A DNA stretch of 64,000 nucleotides from Planococcus sp. MB-3u-03 (GCF_002833405.1 NZ_CP025135.1:2523501-2587500), one strand, 5' to 3'. Positions 27,869-37,595 are shown, numbered from the stretch's first letter. Notes: generated by a model not told the origin, from the letters alone. Program-made: numbers and translations.

Positions 27869-29252
27869 AATCTGTGTACGAACGGATGGTGACGATTTTC
27901 TTGTCCCAATGTCCCCAAGAGGTATCAAGCGCTGTGATCGCAACGCCTGTGCTTGTTCCAGCGTGGATGATTTTTCCATCGCCAATATAAATTCCAGCAT
28001 GTGATGGGCGTGTCGGCGTGCTTCTGACCAAATCAAGCAACACAATATCGCCGACTTTGACGTTCGCATAGCTGACCGGTTTGCCGGATTGTGCCATTAA
28101 TGCCGTTGTTCTTGGGATGGAGATCCCGTTTTTATTGAAGACATACATCAAATAGCCTGAGCAATCAAATCCTGATGGCGTTGTGCCGCCCCAGCGATAC
28201 GGAGTGCCGATATATTTTTTGGCTTCATCGATAATATCAGAACGGATATCCACTGATGGCTTGACGACTGGAATAGCAGCCGGCTTTGGATTCGGGTTCA
28301 GTGCTTCTTTGGAAACTGCTGTTTCCCCGCCGATGACCGTTAAATTATTCACATTTTTATTATTAATGATATCTTTTGTCGGTGATGGCAGGTCCGCTTG
28401 ACGCACAAGCAAGACTGGCTTCTTCTGTTTTCCGCCAAGAGCAGAACCCGTAAGAGCATCGGCAAACTGCTGGCCGGATGCGACAAGTGAATTTTTAACA
28501 GTTGATGGGTAAAGTTTAGCAACGACTGCTGCTGCTGTGGCATAGCGGTCTTTACCGGCAATGCGCGATACAGCTGCTGTCTCATCGATTTTTTTATAGA
28601 CGGCTGAACTGACGGCACTTTCGCCGCCGACAACTGTTACGCTCTTATAGTTTTTCACCGCTGCTGCGACTTCTTTTGACATTCCATTTCCTGAAGTCAA
28701 TAAGATCGGTTTGCCGTTTTCAGCAGCATGTGAAGCGATTGACAAGGAATCGGCGTAACCGGATCCGCTCGCGACAACTGCCGATGCTCCACCCACTCTT
28801 TCTGCGATCAATGCTGAAGTTTCAGAGCGGTTGCTGCCGGCGATACGCTCGACTTGCATGCCTTTGCCTTTTAATTGGTTGACGACTTGGTTGGAAATGA
28901 CGCTTTCACCGCCAAGGATGGTTGCGTTCTTTGCCCCTAAGCGGCCGATTTCGGACATGATCGACGCTGGTACAGCATCTTTTTTCACCAATAGGATCGG
29001 CGCGTTCAATTTCTTGGCGAGCGGTGCTCCGGCAAGAGCATCCGGGTAGTTATCGCCGATAACAAGAACAACATCCTTAGTGCTGTGATAGCCCCAGCCT
29101 GCACGCGCTACTTTGATGGAAGTCTCGTAGCGGTCCGATCCCGAGATGCGGTCAAAATTTTCAAAGACGCTTGCTTCTGAAGTGGAAGCAAAAGCAGTCA
29201 CTGATAAAGCAGTTGCGGCGATCATTGTTCCAAACCATTTTGTCATTTTCAT
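27867..29252 (-). CDS. NlpC/P60 endopeptidase with three N-terminal CWB2 repeats
   Basis: Secreted D,L-endopeptidase of about 461 residues that cuts wall peptides, probably D-Glu to diamino acid. A signal peptide (MKMTKWFGTMIAATALSVTA) is followed by three CWB2 repeats (starting RISGSDRYET, RIAGSNRSET and RIAGKDRYAT), a Pro-rich hinge (NPNPKPAAIPVVKPS), and an NlpC/P60 domain at about 345-461. The catalytic Cys is in GFDCSGYLMYVF and the His in RPSHAGIYIGDGKIIHAG. Start at 29252 is chosen for the AGGGGG upstream and the signal peptide; the frame extends further upstream without a ribosome binding site. Here CWB2 precedes the enzyme, the reverse of the neighbouring amidase and nucleotidase. 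Confidence 0.92.
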   Translation of the reverse strand: MKMTKWFGTMIAATALSVTAFASTSEASVFENFDRISGSDRYETSIKVARAGWGYHSTKDVVLVIGDNYPDALAGAPLAKKLNAPILLVKKDAVPASIMSEIGRLGAKNATILGGESVISNQVVNQLKGKGMQVERIAGSNRSETSALIAERVGGASAVVASGSGYADSLSIASHAAENGKPILLTSGNGMSKEVAAAVKNYKSVTVVGGESAVSSAVYKKIDETAAVSRIAGKDRYATAAAVVAKLYPSTVKNSLVASGQQFADALTGSALGGKQKKPVLLVRQADLPSPTKDIINNKNVNNLTVIGGETAVSKEALNPNPKPAAIPVVKPSVDIRSDIIDEAKKYIGTPYRWGGTTPSGFDCSGYLMYVFNKNGISIPRTTALMAQSGKPVSYANVKVGDIVLLDLVRSTPTRPSHAGIYIGDGKIIHAGTSTGVAITALDTSWGHWDKKIVTIRSYTD

Positions 29253-29382
29253 ATGCTTCTTTTTCCCCCTGAGTTCTATAGTCTGTTTATCTGTATTTAT
29301 TAGGTAATTTTTTGTTCTGAATAATTCAGAGTTTATCACTGAATTTATGAGAGTAATATTACATTTATATTACAGGCATAAT

Positions 29383-29413
29383 AAAAAACCCCTTGAGACA
29401 GAGCTCAAGGGGC
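29383..29413 (-). terminator. Terminator of the polymer glycosyltransferase operon
   Basis: Stem CCCCTTGAG / CTCAAGGGG with T6 on the minus strand, about 75 nt after the GT4 stop. Confidence 0.82.
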
Positions 29414-29490
29414 TTCAAAAACCGCGCCATACATAGGCTGAACGGTATGTTTCATAATATTAACAGTTTAAAATAAACAGGAGTAATTAC

Positions 29491-30588
29491 CTAGTTTAGC
29501 TTCAAAACAGCGCTATAAACTCGTTGAGTTTCCCGTTGCAGGTTTTCGTTGGAAAAATTTTCTTTTGCGAAGCTTCGAAGCATGCTCCCCATCTCGCGCG
29601 TATCCGCATCCATCGCCTTTTCCATCACGTGTTTGAGTGCATCTGCACGCCCCGGTTCAACGATCCATCCGGTTTTTCCAGGATCGACGAGTGCCGGCAC
29701 GCCGCCAACATTTGTCGCAATGACCGGTGTGGCCATATCTGCAGATTCCAATAGCACGAGCGGAAAACTTTCGCTATGCGAAGTCAATAAGGATACATCC
29801 GCCGCATACAATAATTGGTCGACATCATTCCGCGCTCCCAAAAATTGAACGCGCTCCGAGATGCCGAGTGATGCTGCCTGTTCACTTAATTTCTGGCGCA
29901 GGTCGCCTTCACCGATTACCCATAATTTACATGGCCGGTCGATTTGGGCCAAAGCGTCAAGCAAGATATCATGGCCTTTGACTGGATGAAGGCGTGCCAC
30001 GATCGCAAAGACGAACTCATCTTCTCTGGTGTCGAGCGATTCGCGAATGGCCCGTTGATCAAAGTCCGGCAAGGTTTCATGGAAATTGATGCCGTTGAAC
30101 ACAGGAGTGATTTTTTTCGGTTCGACGCCCATTTGAACGAGCATATTCTTGAATCTTTCTGACACGGCAAACAAATGGTCCGCACGGCGCATCGCCCGCT
30201 GGTTCAAGATCGTAAACACTTTCGCAAGCGGCTTGGGCTGATGAAGAAAGTCGAGTGTCGGGTCGCTATGGACTGTGATGAACCACGGCATGCCTAATTT
30301 TTTATAGACGGAATCGATCAAAAAATTGGCGCGTGCCCCGTGGGAATGGACGACTGAAAATCTGCCTTTTTTCAAGACCATCAAAATTTTTCTTGGAGCC
30401 GACCGGTCAAGACGGCTGTTTTGCTGGACAACCGTCACAGGAATTCCGGCTTTTCTCGCGTCTTCCGCAAAGGCGCCTTCAGTCAATAATAGCAACTCTG
30501 CTTCTACAGGAGAGTTGGCCAATAGCTGCAATAAATGCTTTTTGGAGCCTCCAGTTTCGCCGCCGCTAATTACATGCAATACTTTCAT
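29491..30588 (-). CDS. Glycosyltransferase family 4
   Basis: GT-B retaining glycosyltransferase (365 residues) acting at the cytoplasmic face. N-terminal acceptor domain begins MKVLHVISGGETGGSKKHL. The GT4 donor site is clear near residue 270: ESFPLVLLESADMATPVIATN followed by GGVPALVDPGKTGW. The start codon overlaps the stop of the TagA-type gene upstream (TGATG), so translation is coupled. Likely adds a sugar to an undecaprenyl-linked wall polymer after the TagA-type enzyme; the sugar cannot be deduced. Confidence 0.87.
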   Translation of the reverse strand: MKVLHVISGGETGGSKKHLLQLLANSPVEAELLLLTEGAFAEDARKAGIPVTVVQQNSRLDRSAPRKILMVLKKGRFSVVHSHGARANFLIDSVYKKLGMPWFITVHSDPTLDFLHQPKPLAKVFTILNQRAMRRADHLFAVSERFKNMLVQMGVEPKKITPVFNGINFHETLPDFDQRAIRESLDTREDEFVFAIVARLHPVKGHDILLDALAQIDRPCKLWVIGEGDLRQKLSEQAASLGISERVQFLGARNDVDQLLYAADVSLLTSHSESFPLVLLESADMATPVIATNVGGVPALVDPGKTGWIVEPGRADALKHVMEKAMDADTREMGSMLRSFAKENFSNENLQRETQRVYSAVLKLN

Positions 30589-31310
30589 CAGCGTTTTCCG
30601 CCTTTATCGCGTACGGCTTTGATGAGAAATTGCGGGAGCGCCATTTGGCGTTTGATGCGCGTAGGCTGGCTGGCAAGACGGTAAAGCCATTCGGTTCCTG
30701 TGTTCAAGAACAGCTTTGGCGCACGTTTGACATTGCCGCTATAGACATCGAAACTGCCACCGACACCCTGGAAGATATTGACGTCCAATCGCTCCATGTT
30801 TTCGCGGATGAACAATTCCTGTTTCGGGCTGCCGAGCGCGACAAATAAGATCTGAGGTTTTGCTTCGTTGATCACCTGGATGATTTTTTCAGGATCTTTC
30901 TCATAGCCGTCGAGTGTCCCGGCGACGACGAGGTTTGGGTATTTCGCTTGGATGTTTTGTGCAGCCAGTTCTACAGTCGCTTTTTTCGCCCCGTACATGA
31001 AAATGCGGTGGCCATGTTTATTCGCGAGCTGAAGCAGTGCATCCATCATGCCGATGCCAGTCACGCGTTCGCGAATCGCGCCTCCGCGCATGCGGGAAGC
31101 GATTTTAATGCCGACTCCGTCCGGAATCTGGTATGTCGATTCGTTCAACATTGTCCGGAGTGCCGGGTCTTTTGAAGCCATCATGACTTTTTCAGGGTTG
31201 ATGGCGACAATGCGCGATTTGCGCCCGATTTCGATATCGGTTTGGATTTTATCCAGCAATTGCTGTTCGGTCTCTTTATTGACGGTGACGCCTAAAATTT
31301 CTTCTTTCAT
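30588..31310 (-). CDS. tagA: WecG/TagA/CpsF family glycosyltransferase
   Basis: Cytoplasmic GT26 enzyme (240 residues) that in teichoic acid synthesis transfers ManNAc from UDP-ManNAc to undecaprenyl-PP-GlcNAc. Family motifs are visible: IVAINPEKVMMA, the catalytic-region DGVGIKIASR, ERVTGIGMMDALLQLA, YGAKKATVELA, ALGSPKQELFI and QGVGGSFDVYSGNVKRAP. The start at 31310 follows GGAGGC; a longer frame upstream is not supported. It precedes the GT4 gene with stop-start overlap and follows a UDP-sugar dehydrogenase gene. The group fits synthesis of a ManNAc- or ManNAcA-containing wall polymer. Confidence 0.87.
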   Translation of the reverse strand: MKEEILGVTVNKETEQQLLDKIQTDIEIGRKSRIVAINPEKVMMASKDPALRTMLNESTYQIPDGVGIKIASRMRGGAIRERVTGIGMMDALLQLANKHGHRIFMYGAKKATVELAAQNIQAKYPNLVVAGTLDGYEKDPEKIIQVINEAKPQILFVALGSPKQELFIRENMERLDVNIFQGVGGSFDVYSGNVKRAPKLFLNTGTEWLYRLASQPTRIKRQMALPQFLIKAVRDKGGKR

Positions 31311-31370
31311 GTAGTTCGTGCCTCCATGCAAAACCGCATTTCCAATAGCTTGAAAATGCGGCCGTGTATT

Positions 31371-32646
31371 TTAATTTTTTGGGTTGCCCTTGCCGTCGCC
31401 GAGACGGTAAACCGTGAATCCGGCTTGTTCATACGTTTCACGGCTGATGGCATTTTTCGTGTCGAAAATGGCTTTATGGCGCATCGTTCCGCCAAGTGTT
31501 TTCGGATCGTATTCTTTGAATGCTTTATGGTCGGTCAAGATGACGATCAAATCCGCACCTTCGACTGCTTCATCGTAGGATTGCGTCTGAATGGCGCTTT
31601 GTTTTCTTGACATGCGGGTCAAATGAAGAAATACGCAGGTTTTTCGCTTTCAAATGTTCCAGCACTTCCATCGATGGGCTCTCGCGGATGTCATCGATAT
31701 TGCCTTTAAAGGACAAGCCAAATACAGCAACTTTCGCATCGGCCACATCTTTCAGGATATCGTCGATTTTGTCTGCCGTGTATTGCGGCATGCCATCATT
31801 GGTTGTACGCGACAAATGGATGATTTTCGATAATTCCTGCTCTTTTTCCACTAGGAACCATGGATCGACAGCGATGCAATGCCCGCCGACACCTGGCCCT
31901 GGCAAGTGGATATTGACGCGCGGGTGATGGTTGGCAAGGCGAATCGCTTCCCATGCATCAACACCGACATTGTCGGAGATTTTCGCGATTTCATTGGCGA
32001 AAGCGATATTGACGTCGCGGTAAGTGTTTTCCATGACCTTGACCATTTCAGCAGTCGTCGCATCCGTCAAGATGAACTCGCCTTTAACGAATGATTCGTA
32101 ATAAACTTGTGTACGCTTTGAAGATTCCTCGTTGATGCCGCCGATGATGCGGTCATTTTTCACGAGCTCTTCGAAAACTTTTCCAGGAATGACGCGCTCT
32201 GGGGAATGCGAAACAAAGAGTTCTGTCCCGATTTCCAAATTGCTCTTCACGAGAATCGGCATCATGACATCCAGCACAGTGCGCGGAGGAACGGTTGATT
32301 CCAAGACGACCAAATCACCTTTTTTCAGGAATGGCACAATCGATTCTGTCGCTGCGCGAATGTAATCCATATTGGCAGTTTTATCTTCCGCAATCGGAGA
32401 CGGCACAGCGATGATGAACATGTCTGCTTCTGCAGGTTTTGTCGAAACCGAGAAGGTGCCTTTTTCCAATGCTTTGTTCAAATAATCTTGAAGAAACGGT
32501 TCTTCAATGTGAATTTGCCCATCAGACAGCATGTCCACTGCTTTTTGATTGACGTCCACGCCGTGAACATCATAACCATGGTTTGCGAACATGACCGCTG
32601 TCGGCAAGCCGATATATCCTAATCCAACTACACAGATTTTTTCCAT
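31371..32646 (-). pseudogene. UDP-N-acetyl-D-mannosaminuronate dehydrogenase-like nucleotide-sugar dehydrogenase (frameshifted)
   Basis: NAD-dependent UDP-sugar 6-dehydrogenase, WecC/TuaD/UDPGDH family, about 425 residues. N-terminal Rossmann motif VVGLGYIGLPTAVMFA, middle catalytic region with ESTVPPRTV, SPERVIPGK, and GPGVGGHCIAVDPWFL containing the active Cys. The C-terminal UDP-binding domain is split: the first frame runs to FDPHVKKTKRHSD, and the true continuation KQSAIQTQSYDEAVEGADL lies in another frame starting near 31605. The break is in an A-run (AAGAAAACAAAG), explained by one extra or two missing A. Start at 32646 after GAGGAG. It would supply a uronic acid donor such as UDP-ManNAcA to the adjacent polymer glycosyltransferases. 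Confidence 0.82.
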
Positions 32647-33175
32647 TTCGTTAATTCTCCTCAATCGCCAGTAATTTTTTATCTCCCGCTTTGCAAGCAG
32701 AGATTTGTTTCAATAGTTTTGTTAAATAAGTTGAACTAATACTTTGTCTTTAAGACTTTATTGCATACGATATTCCGCAAAACAGCTGGCTTTCCTGGGG
32801 GCTTGCGCTGAACTAATTCGGGCTTGCTGCCCGAATGGATTTCAGCACTTCGCTGATTCCCAAGGAGTCTGCGCTATTTTGCTCCATATCTATTGATGTA
32901 ATCCAGATATTAAGAGTGCAAGGCAGCGACTCCTGCGGGAATAGCATGAGTCTTGAGACCCCACAGGAAGCGCAGCGACCGAGGAGGCTCAAGCCATGCC
33001 CGCGGAAAGCGTCTGCCTGTAACGATTACATCGCTCTTTGACTGGTTCATTTTTGTTCAACTCACATATTATCAATAGTTCATTCTACCATAGCATAGCC
33101 TTAGGCAGAAATCGTTTTGGTGTATTTTTCATTACGGTTTCGTTACAGGACGCAGGATGGCTCGATGGGTTCCCA
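32647..33175. other. Intergenic region with a diverged family B-like element
   Basis: About 530 nt without a gene. Left part AT-rich, then GC-rich repeats (see 32900-33025). Confidence 0.65.
32900..33025 (+). repeat. Diverged family B-like repeat
   Basis: Contains GACTCCTGCGGGAATAGC, TTGAGACCCCACAGGAAGC, GCAGCGACCGAGGAGGCTCA and CCGCGGAAAGCG. These align in order with GACTCCGGGAGG, TGAGACCCTGCAGGAGC, GCAGCGACGAAGCGGCTCA and CTCCGGAAAGCG of family B, but the flanks differ and no family A unit is attached. Confidence 0.65.
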
Positions 33176-33209
33176 AAGAAAAACCTCTCCCGCGAATGCG
33201 GAAGAGGCT
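33176..33209 (-). terminator. Terminator of the AGCS symporter gene
   Basis: Minus-strand stem CCTCTTCCGC / GCGGGAGAGG with T5. Confidence 0.83.
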
Positions 33210-33214
33210 AGAAG

Positions 33215-34636
33215 TTATTCGTCGTGACGATGTGCTTCTTCTCCCCAGCATTCCGTGTTTTTCAGGCCAGGTACATTTTTCGCATAGAATACCGGATTCT
33301 TGCCGGCTTTCCTTTGCCCCATATAATCGTCGAGGACGCGGAACGCGATCTTACCGAGCAATGCGATGACGATTAAGTTGATGACGGCCATCATGCCCAT
33401 GAACAGGTCAGCCATGTTCCAGACAAGCTGGACTTGTGCGATCGACCCGAACATAACCATTGCCAATACGCCGAAGCGGTAAACAGTTAACCACATGCTG
33501 TGGGCATTGATGAATTCAATATTCGTCTCGCCGTAATAATAGTTCCCAACGATCGAGCTGAAAGCGAAGAACGTGATGGCGATCGCCAGGAAATAAGGCG
33601 CCCATCCGCCCAAATGCATATCCAGTGAAGCTTGTGTCAGAAGGATGCCTTCCTGTTCGCTTGTGCGGTACAAGTCCGCCAAAATGATGACGAATGCAGT
33701 CGCTGAACAGATGATGATCGTATCAAAGAATACCCCAAGGCTTTGGACAAGCCCTTGTTTGGCTGGATGCGATACGTTCGCAGAAGCAGCAGCGTTCGGG
33801 ACAGAACCCATACCGGCTTCGTTGGAGAACAAGCCGCGGCGTATACCTTGCATGATCGCAGCACCGATACCGCCACCAACCACTTCTTCAAGCCCAAATG
33901 CGTTCTGGACAATCAAGGTGAAAATCGCTGGAATTTCCGTGAAGTTCATTACCATTATGTAAGCTACAACAATCAAATAAATAGTTGCCATGATCGGCAC
34001 GACAATTTGCGTCACGTGCGCGATTCGGCGTACGCCACCGAAAATAACGATAGCGGATAAAACGACCAAGCTTGCGCCGACGACCCAGTTCGGGATGTCC
34101 AACACATCGCTGACCGATTGGGCGATGGTGTTCGATTGCACCGAGTTAAAGATGAAACCGAATGCCAGCGTCAAGAGAATGGCAAAAGCGATGCCCAGTT
34201 TCCGTGTGCCGAGTGCCTTTTCCATATAATACGCCGGGCCTCCGCGGAATTGCTCACCGTCTTTGATCTTATACACTTGGGCGAGCGTGCTTTCGATGAA
34301 TGCGGTCGCCATGCCGATCAAGGCCACCATCCACATCCAGAAAACAGCGCCCGGCCCGCCGATGGCAATTGCCAAAGCAACGCCTGTGATATTACCGGTT
34401 CCAACACGCGATGCGGTCGAAATCGTGAACGCCTGGAATGCGGAAATCCCGCCGGTTCCATCTTTCTTTTCCGTGATGACGCGGAACATTTCGCCAAACA
34501 AGCGCACTTGCACGAAGCGTGTGCGGATGGTGAAGTATAAACCAAGACCGAGCAAGAGCCCGATCAATATATATGTCCATAATAAGTTATTTCCTTCGTC
34601 GACGATCCACGTCAACCCGTTGAATATTGCATCCAT
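33215..34636 (-). CDS. Sodium:alanine/glycine symporter (AGCS family)
   Basis: Na+-coupled amino-acid importer, 473 residues with about 10-11 hydrophobic helices. Family signatures include GLGLYFTIRTRFVQVR near the N-terminus, AFTISTASRVGTGNITGVAL, the GGPGAVFWMW helix and GLFSNEAGMGSVPNAAAS. Start at 34636 after AAGGGG. Same strand as, and about 95 nt downstream of, an M20 amidohydrolase gene and rocB, with no terminator visible between them, so the three could form an amino-acid/peptide utilisation unit. Confidence 0.9.
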   Translation of the reverse strand: MDAIFNGLTWIVDEGNNLLWTYILIGLLLGLGLYFTIRTRFVQVRLFGEMFRVITEKKDGTGGISAFQAFTISTASRVGTGNITGVALAIAIGGPGAVFWMWMVALIGMATAFIESTLAQVYKIKDGEQFRGGPAYYMEKALGTRKLGIAFAILLTLAFGFIFNSVQSNTIAQSVSDVLDIPNWVVGASLVVLSAIVIFGGVRRIAHVTQIVVPIMATIYLIVVAYIMVMNFTEIPAIFTLIVQNAFGLEEVVGGGIGAAIMQGIRRGLFSNEAGMGSVPNAAASANVSHPAKQGLVQSLGVFFDTIIICSATAFVIILADLYRTSEQEGILLTQASLDMHLGGWAPYFLAIAITFFAFSSIVGNYYYGETNIEFINAHSMWLTVYRFGVLAMVMFGSIAQVQLVWNMADLFMGMMAVINLIVIALLGKIAFRVLDDYMGQRKAGKNPVFYAKNVPGLKNTECWGEEAHRHDE

Positions 34637-34731
34637 CTCTGATGACCCCTTAAAATTCTTATAGTGTAAATCATTGTTCCATACCCTTAAATATGTGCCC
34701 AGAAACTATTCCGGGCACCCTAAGCATGCTG

Positions 34732-35823
34732 TTACGCCAAGCGTAAAGTCTCTGCCAAAACGCGTGCGCCAATGTCGAGCGCTTCCCGGTTGAACTTCAT
34801 ATCCGGATGATGGAGCCCCGGTGTTAAATCGGCACCGATTCCGACCATCGCCGCTTTCAACTCAGGCTGTTTAATCGTGTAGAAATGGAAATCGTCCGCG
34901 CCGGTCGTCTGGATCGGTTCAGCGAAAGCTTCCTCTCCGAGCACATTGCGAATCGCCTGTGCGGCAATTTCCATCGCCTCGTCGGATACTTCAGCAGCGG
35001 GCGTGTAATCGTCCCATTTCAACTCGATTTTCACATCGTGAAGCGCTGCAATGGCCCGCAAGCCTTCCTCGAGGCGAACTTTCATCGTATCCATCAATGC
35101 GTTGGACTGTGAGCGCACATCAAGCGCGAATGTAGCGCTTCCCGGGATGATGTTCAAGCTTTCCCCGCCGGTCTGGATATTCGTTAGCTTTGCTGAATAG
35201 GATTCGAAAGGCGAAAAATAAACCGTTTTCACGAATTGATGGATTGCCGCGATGACATCGATGGCATTTTTTCCTTGATGCGGCCGAGCACCGTGCGCAT
35301 CTTCTCCGATGATCTTGCCTTTCAAAAAAATCCCCGAGCCGTGATGCAGCGCAGGCGTCACCTTGCCGAACGGCAGCTCTTCCTGCGGGCGCAAATGGAC
35401 TCCGAACAAATGCGTCACGCCTTCGAGAGCGCCCCGCTCGATCATCGCAAGCGAACCGTTGCCCTGCTCTTCAGCCGGCTGGAAAATAAAGCGGATGCGT
35501 TTATTCAAGGATTCGTCTTTCAAACGCAGGAGGGCTCCGAGGACCATCGACATATTGGCATCATGGCCGCAGGAATGGTTGGCTTGCACTTGCCCATTCA
35601 CTTCCTGCCACAAAGCATCGATATCCGCACGGACTGCGATCACTTCTTCGCCTTCTCCGACTTCTGCGAACAAACCGGTGACATCATCGAATGTCCGGTA
35701 CTCTACTCCGAGTTCATCCATGATTTGTGCCAGCTTCTTCGTCGTCTCGACTTCTTTGAAGCTGACTTCGGGATGTGCATGGAAATGATCAAAATAAGTT
35801 TCGGTCTGCTGCTTGAACTCCAT
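34732..35823 (-). CDS. M20 family metallo-amidohydrolase
   Basis: Two-metal amidohydrolase (363 residues) of the M20D type that cleaves N-acyl amino acids or similar amides in the cytoplasm. Metal-site motifs: VRADIDALWQE, HSCGHDANMSM, FQPAEEQGNGSLAMI (catalytic Glu pair) and the late His in GLHHPDMKF. The dimerisation domain insert is present (EDAHGARPHQGKNAID). AAAGGAG precedes the ATG at 35823. Substrate undetermined: N-acyl-cysteine, N-acetyl-diaminopimelate and aminoacylase activities are all known in this group. Sits between rocB and the AGCS symporter. Confidence 0.85.
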   Translation of the reverse strand: MEFKQQTETYFDHFHAHPEVSFKEVETTKKLAQIMDELGVEYRTFDDVTGLFAEVGEGEEVIAVRADIDALWQEVNGQVQANHSCGHDANMSMVLGALLRLKDESLNKRIRFIFQPAEEQGNGSLAMIERGALEGVTHLFGVHLRPQEELPFGKVTPALHHGSGIFLKGKIIGEDAHGARPHQGKNAIDVIAAIHQFVKTVYFSPFESYSAKLTNIQTGGESLNIIPGSATFALDVRSQSNALMDTMKVRLEEGLRAIAALHDVKIELKWDDYTPAAEVSDEAMEIAAQAIRNVLGEEAFAEPIQTTGADDFHFYTIKQPELKAAMVGIGADLTPGLHHPDMKFNREALDIGARVLAETLRLA

Positions 35824-35921
35824 AAAAGATTCGCTCCTTTAAATTTTTCATCTTTTTGAATTGTACCTGTCTTCTCAATTCAAAACAAACCGGATTGTGA
35901 AAACACCTTCATTCATTGCTA

Positions 35922-37535
35922 TTAATCCGCTTGTTCTCCAATGTGCAAAATCAAGCTTGCGATGATTTCCGGAATTTCCTCGAAAGCATTTTTGATATGG
36001 AGCCGTTCGGTACGTTTATGCGGGTCTTTGCCAAAGGGCCCAATATTCAAGACCGGCGCTTTGAGCTGCTGCATCGCTTGGAACGGGATGCTGTATTGAT
36101 CGCCGTAAACCGGTGTGTTTTTCTCATAGCTGACCCAGCCGCTCGCCGTATCCTCGTAATTGACGTAGCTAAGGTCCGAAATGCCGTTGAAGAAATGCAC
36201 TTGCTCGAGCTCCAAATCGAAACGTTCGAGCGCATCTTGCGTGACATGAGCCACACATTTCTCGATGAATGGGTCTTCGCTAGAATTGACCGCTGGGTAA
36301 TAAGGCGGCGCAAACAATAACACGATCCCCGGCGTCAACTCCTGGCAATTTAACAGCAAAATGTCCGCAATATGGAACGATTTATCGCGGACGTCACGTT
36401 CGGGGTCCATCAACGTATCGCGAATCAATTGATTTAGGTAATCAAGCCCGAATTTCTCTTTGGCGTACTCTACAAGTTCTTCGTAACGGAGGACGCGGAT
36501 TTCCTCAACACGCGGTGCCATGCCGACTTTTTCGCACAAGGCAAGATAATCTTCCATGCATTCTGCAGCAGATTCCTTTGCCAAGCTCTCGAAAATACCC
36601 ATGACGTCTTCAGCGTTTCTTTCCATCGTGAAGACGTTATAGAGCGCTTTTGTCCGGTATGGCGTCTGCACCGAATATTCTTCTTTCATATCCCCTTGCG
36701 TCAGGGTTACCGGAAGCGGCGTTTCTTCTCCGTGCACGGTCTCAGAAAACGCCGGATTCCATTCCATTTTCCGCGTCAAATAGGTGGACAGATAGCTCGA
36801 GGTCATGCCGGCAAGCGGCTCGCCTGCATGCGTTTCTTTGCCGTAGAACAAAGCGCTCGGCATGATTTTCCCGATCGACCCGGTGTAGATGTATTGCGAT
36901 TCATCGCCAGGCGATTTCGCGAACACCGGCTCGCCGTTTAGAAACAGCACATATTCCAAGCCATATTGGCGTTCGAGGTCGAGCAGCTTTGACACGCCGT
37001 AACGCATGCCTGCCGAGTTGACTTCCTCATCCGGCACTGACATGAGCACAATATTGACCGGCCAATTTTCAAGGCTGGCCCGTTCGATCAACGCCATATG
37101 GATCGCCAGCCCTGACTTCATGTCCATGATGCCGCGGCCGAATAAATAATCACCGGATGCGAGATCGGCCTGCATCTCCCGCTTGAATTCGCTTTTAATC
37201 TTTTGGAATGCTTTCTCCAGTTCTGCCGGCTGGTAAGCGAGCGGCGCCAAATCCCCGTATTCGTGCACGGCGACGGTATCGAAATGGCTGAGCAGCACGA
37301 CGGTGCGTGAGGCTTTTTCATGCTTGTATAATGCGGTCAAATACCGGCGTTCCCAATTGACTTCGCCCAAGGAAACAAGTTCCGGGTGCTTGTGAAAATA
37401 CTCTGTTTCCATTAATTTGGATTTCAATCGTTCCGGGAATTTCACTTCCCCTTCCGTCAAACCTTGCGACTCCCAGCCGACCAATTGTTCTGTCAGCTGG
37501 CGCACTTGTGCTGGTGTGCCCCATAAACCCGTCAT
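35922..37535 (-). CDS. rocB: RocB-like M20 family hydrolase
   Basis: M20-fold metallo-hydrolase of 537 residues, the length of RocB, the arginine-utilisation-associated protein of Bacillus whose exact reaction is unclear. Visible are the first metal motif VVLLSHFDTVAVHEYG, the bridging Asp region LFGRGIMDMKSGLAIHM, the Glu pair MSVPDEEVNSAGM, and the C-terminal IGPFGKDPHKRTERLHI with the last His ligand. ATG at 37535 with GGAG upstream. Next to a second M20 enzyme and an amino-acid symporter, consistent with amino-acid or peptide catabolism. Confidence 0.83.
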   Translation of the reverse strand: MTGLWGTPAQVRQLTEQLVGWESQGLTEGEVKFPERLKSKLMETEYFHKHPELVSLGEVNWERRYLTALYKHEKASRTVVLLSHFDTVAVHEYGDLAPLAYQPAELEKAFQKIKSEFKREMQADLASGDYLFGRGIMDMKSGLAIHMALIERASLENWPVNIVLMSVPDEEVNSAGMRYGVSKLLDLERQYGLEYVLFLNGEPVFAKSPGDESQYIYTGSIGKIMPSALFYGKETHAGEPLAGMTSSYLSTYLTRKMEWNPAFSETVHGEETPLPVTLTQGDMKEEYSVQTPYRTKALYNVFTMERNAEDVMGIFESLAKESAAECMEDYLALCEKVGMAPRVEEIRVLRYEELVEYAKEKFGLDYLNQLIRDTLMDPERDVRDKSFHIADILLLNCQELTPGIVLLFAPPYYPAVNSSEDPFIEKCVAHVTQDALERFDLELEQVHFFNGISDLSYVNYEDTASGWVSYEKNTPVYGDQYSIPFQAMQQLKAPVLNIGPFGKDPHKRTERLHIKNAFEEIPEIIASLILHIGEQAD

Positions 37536-37565
37536 CGTTCATTCTCCTTTCGCTATTCCACTATA

Positions 37566-37595
37566 GAAAAAAACGGCTCATGTAGGGAGCCGTTT
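37566..37595 (-). terminator. Terminator overlapping the EamA gene stop
   Basis: Stem AACGGCTC / GAGCCGTT with T7 on the minus strand. The TGA stop lies in the loop and the last codons in the stem. Confidence 0.83.

Noticed and set aside
35896..35909. cre box TGAAAACACCTTCA between rocB and the M20 gene
   Set aside because: Lacks the central CG of the consensus and lies downstream of rocB without a clear promoter.
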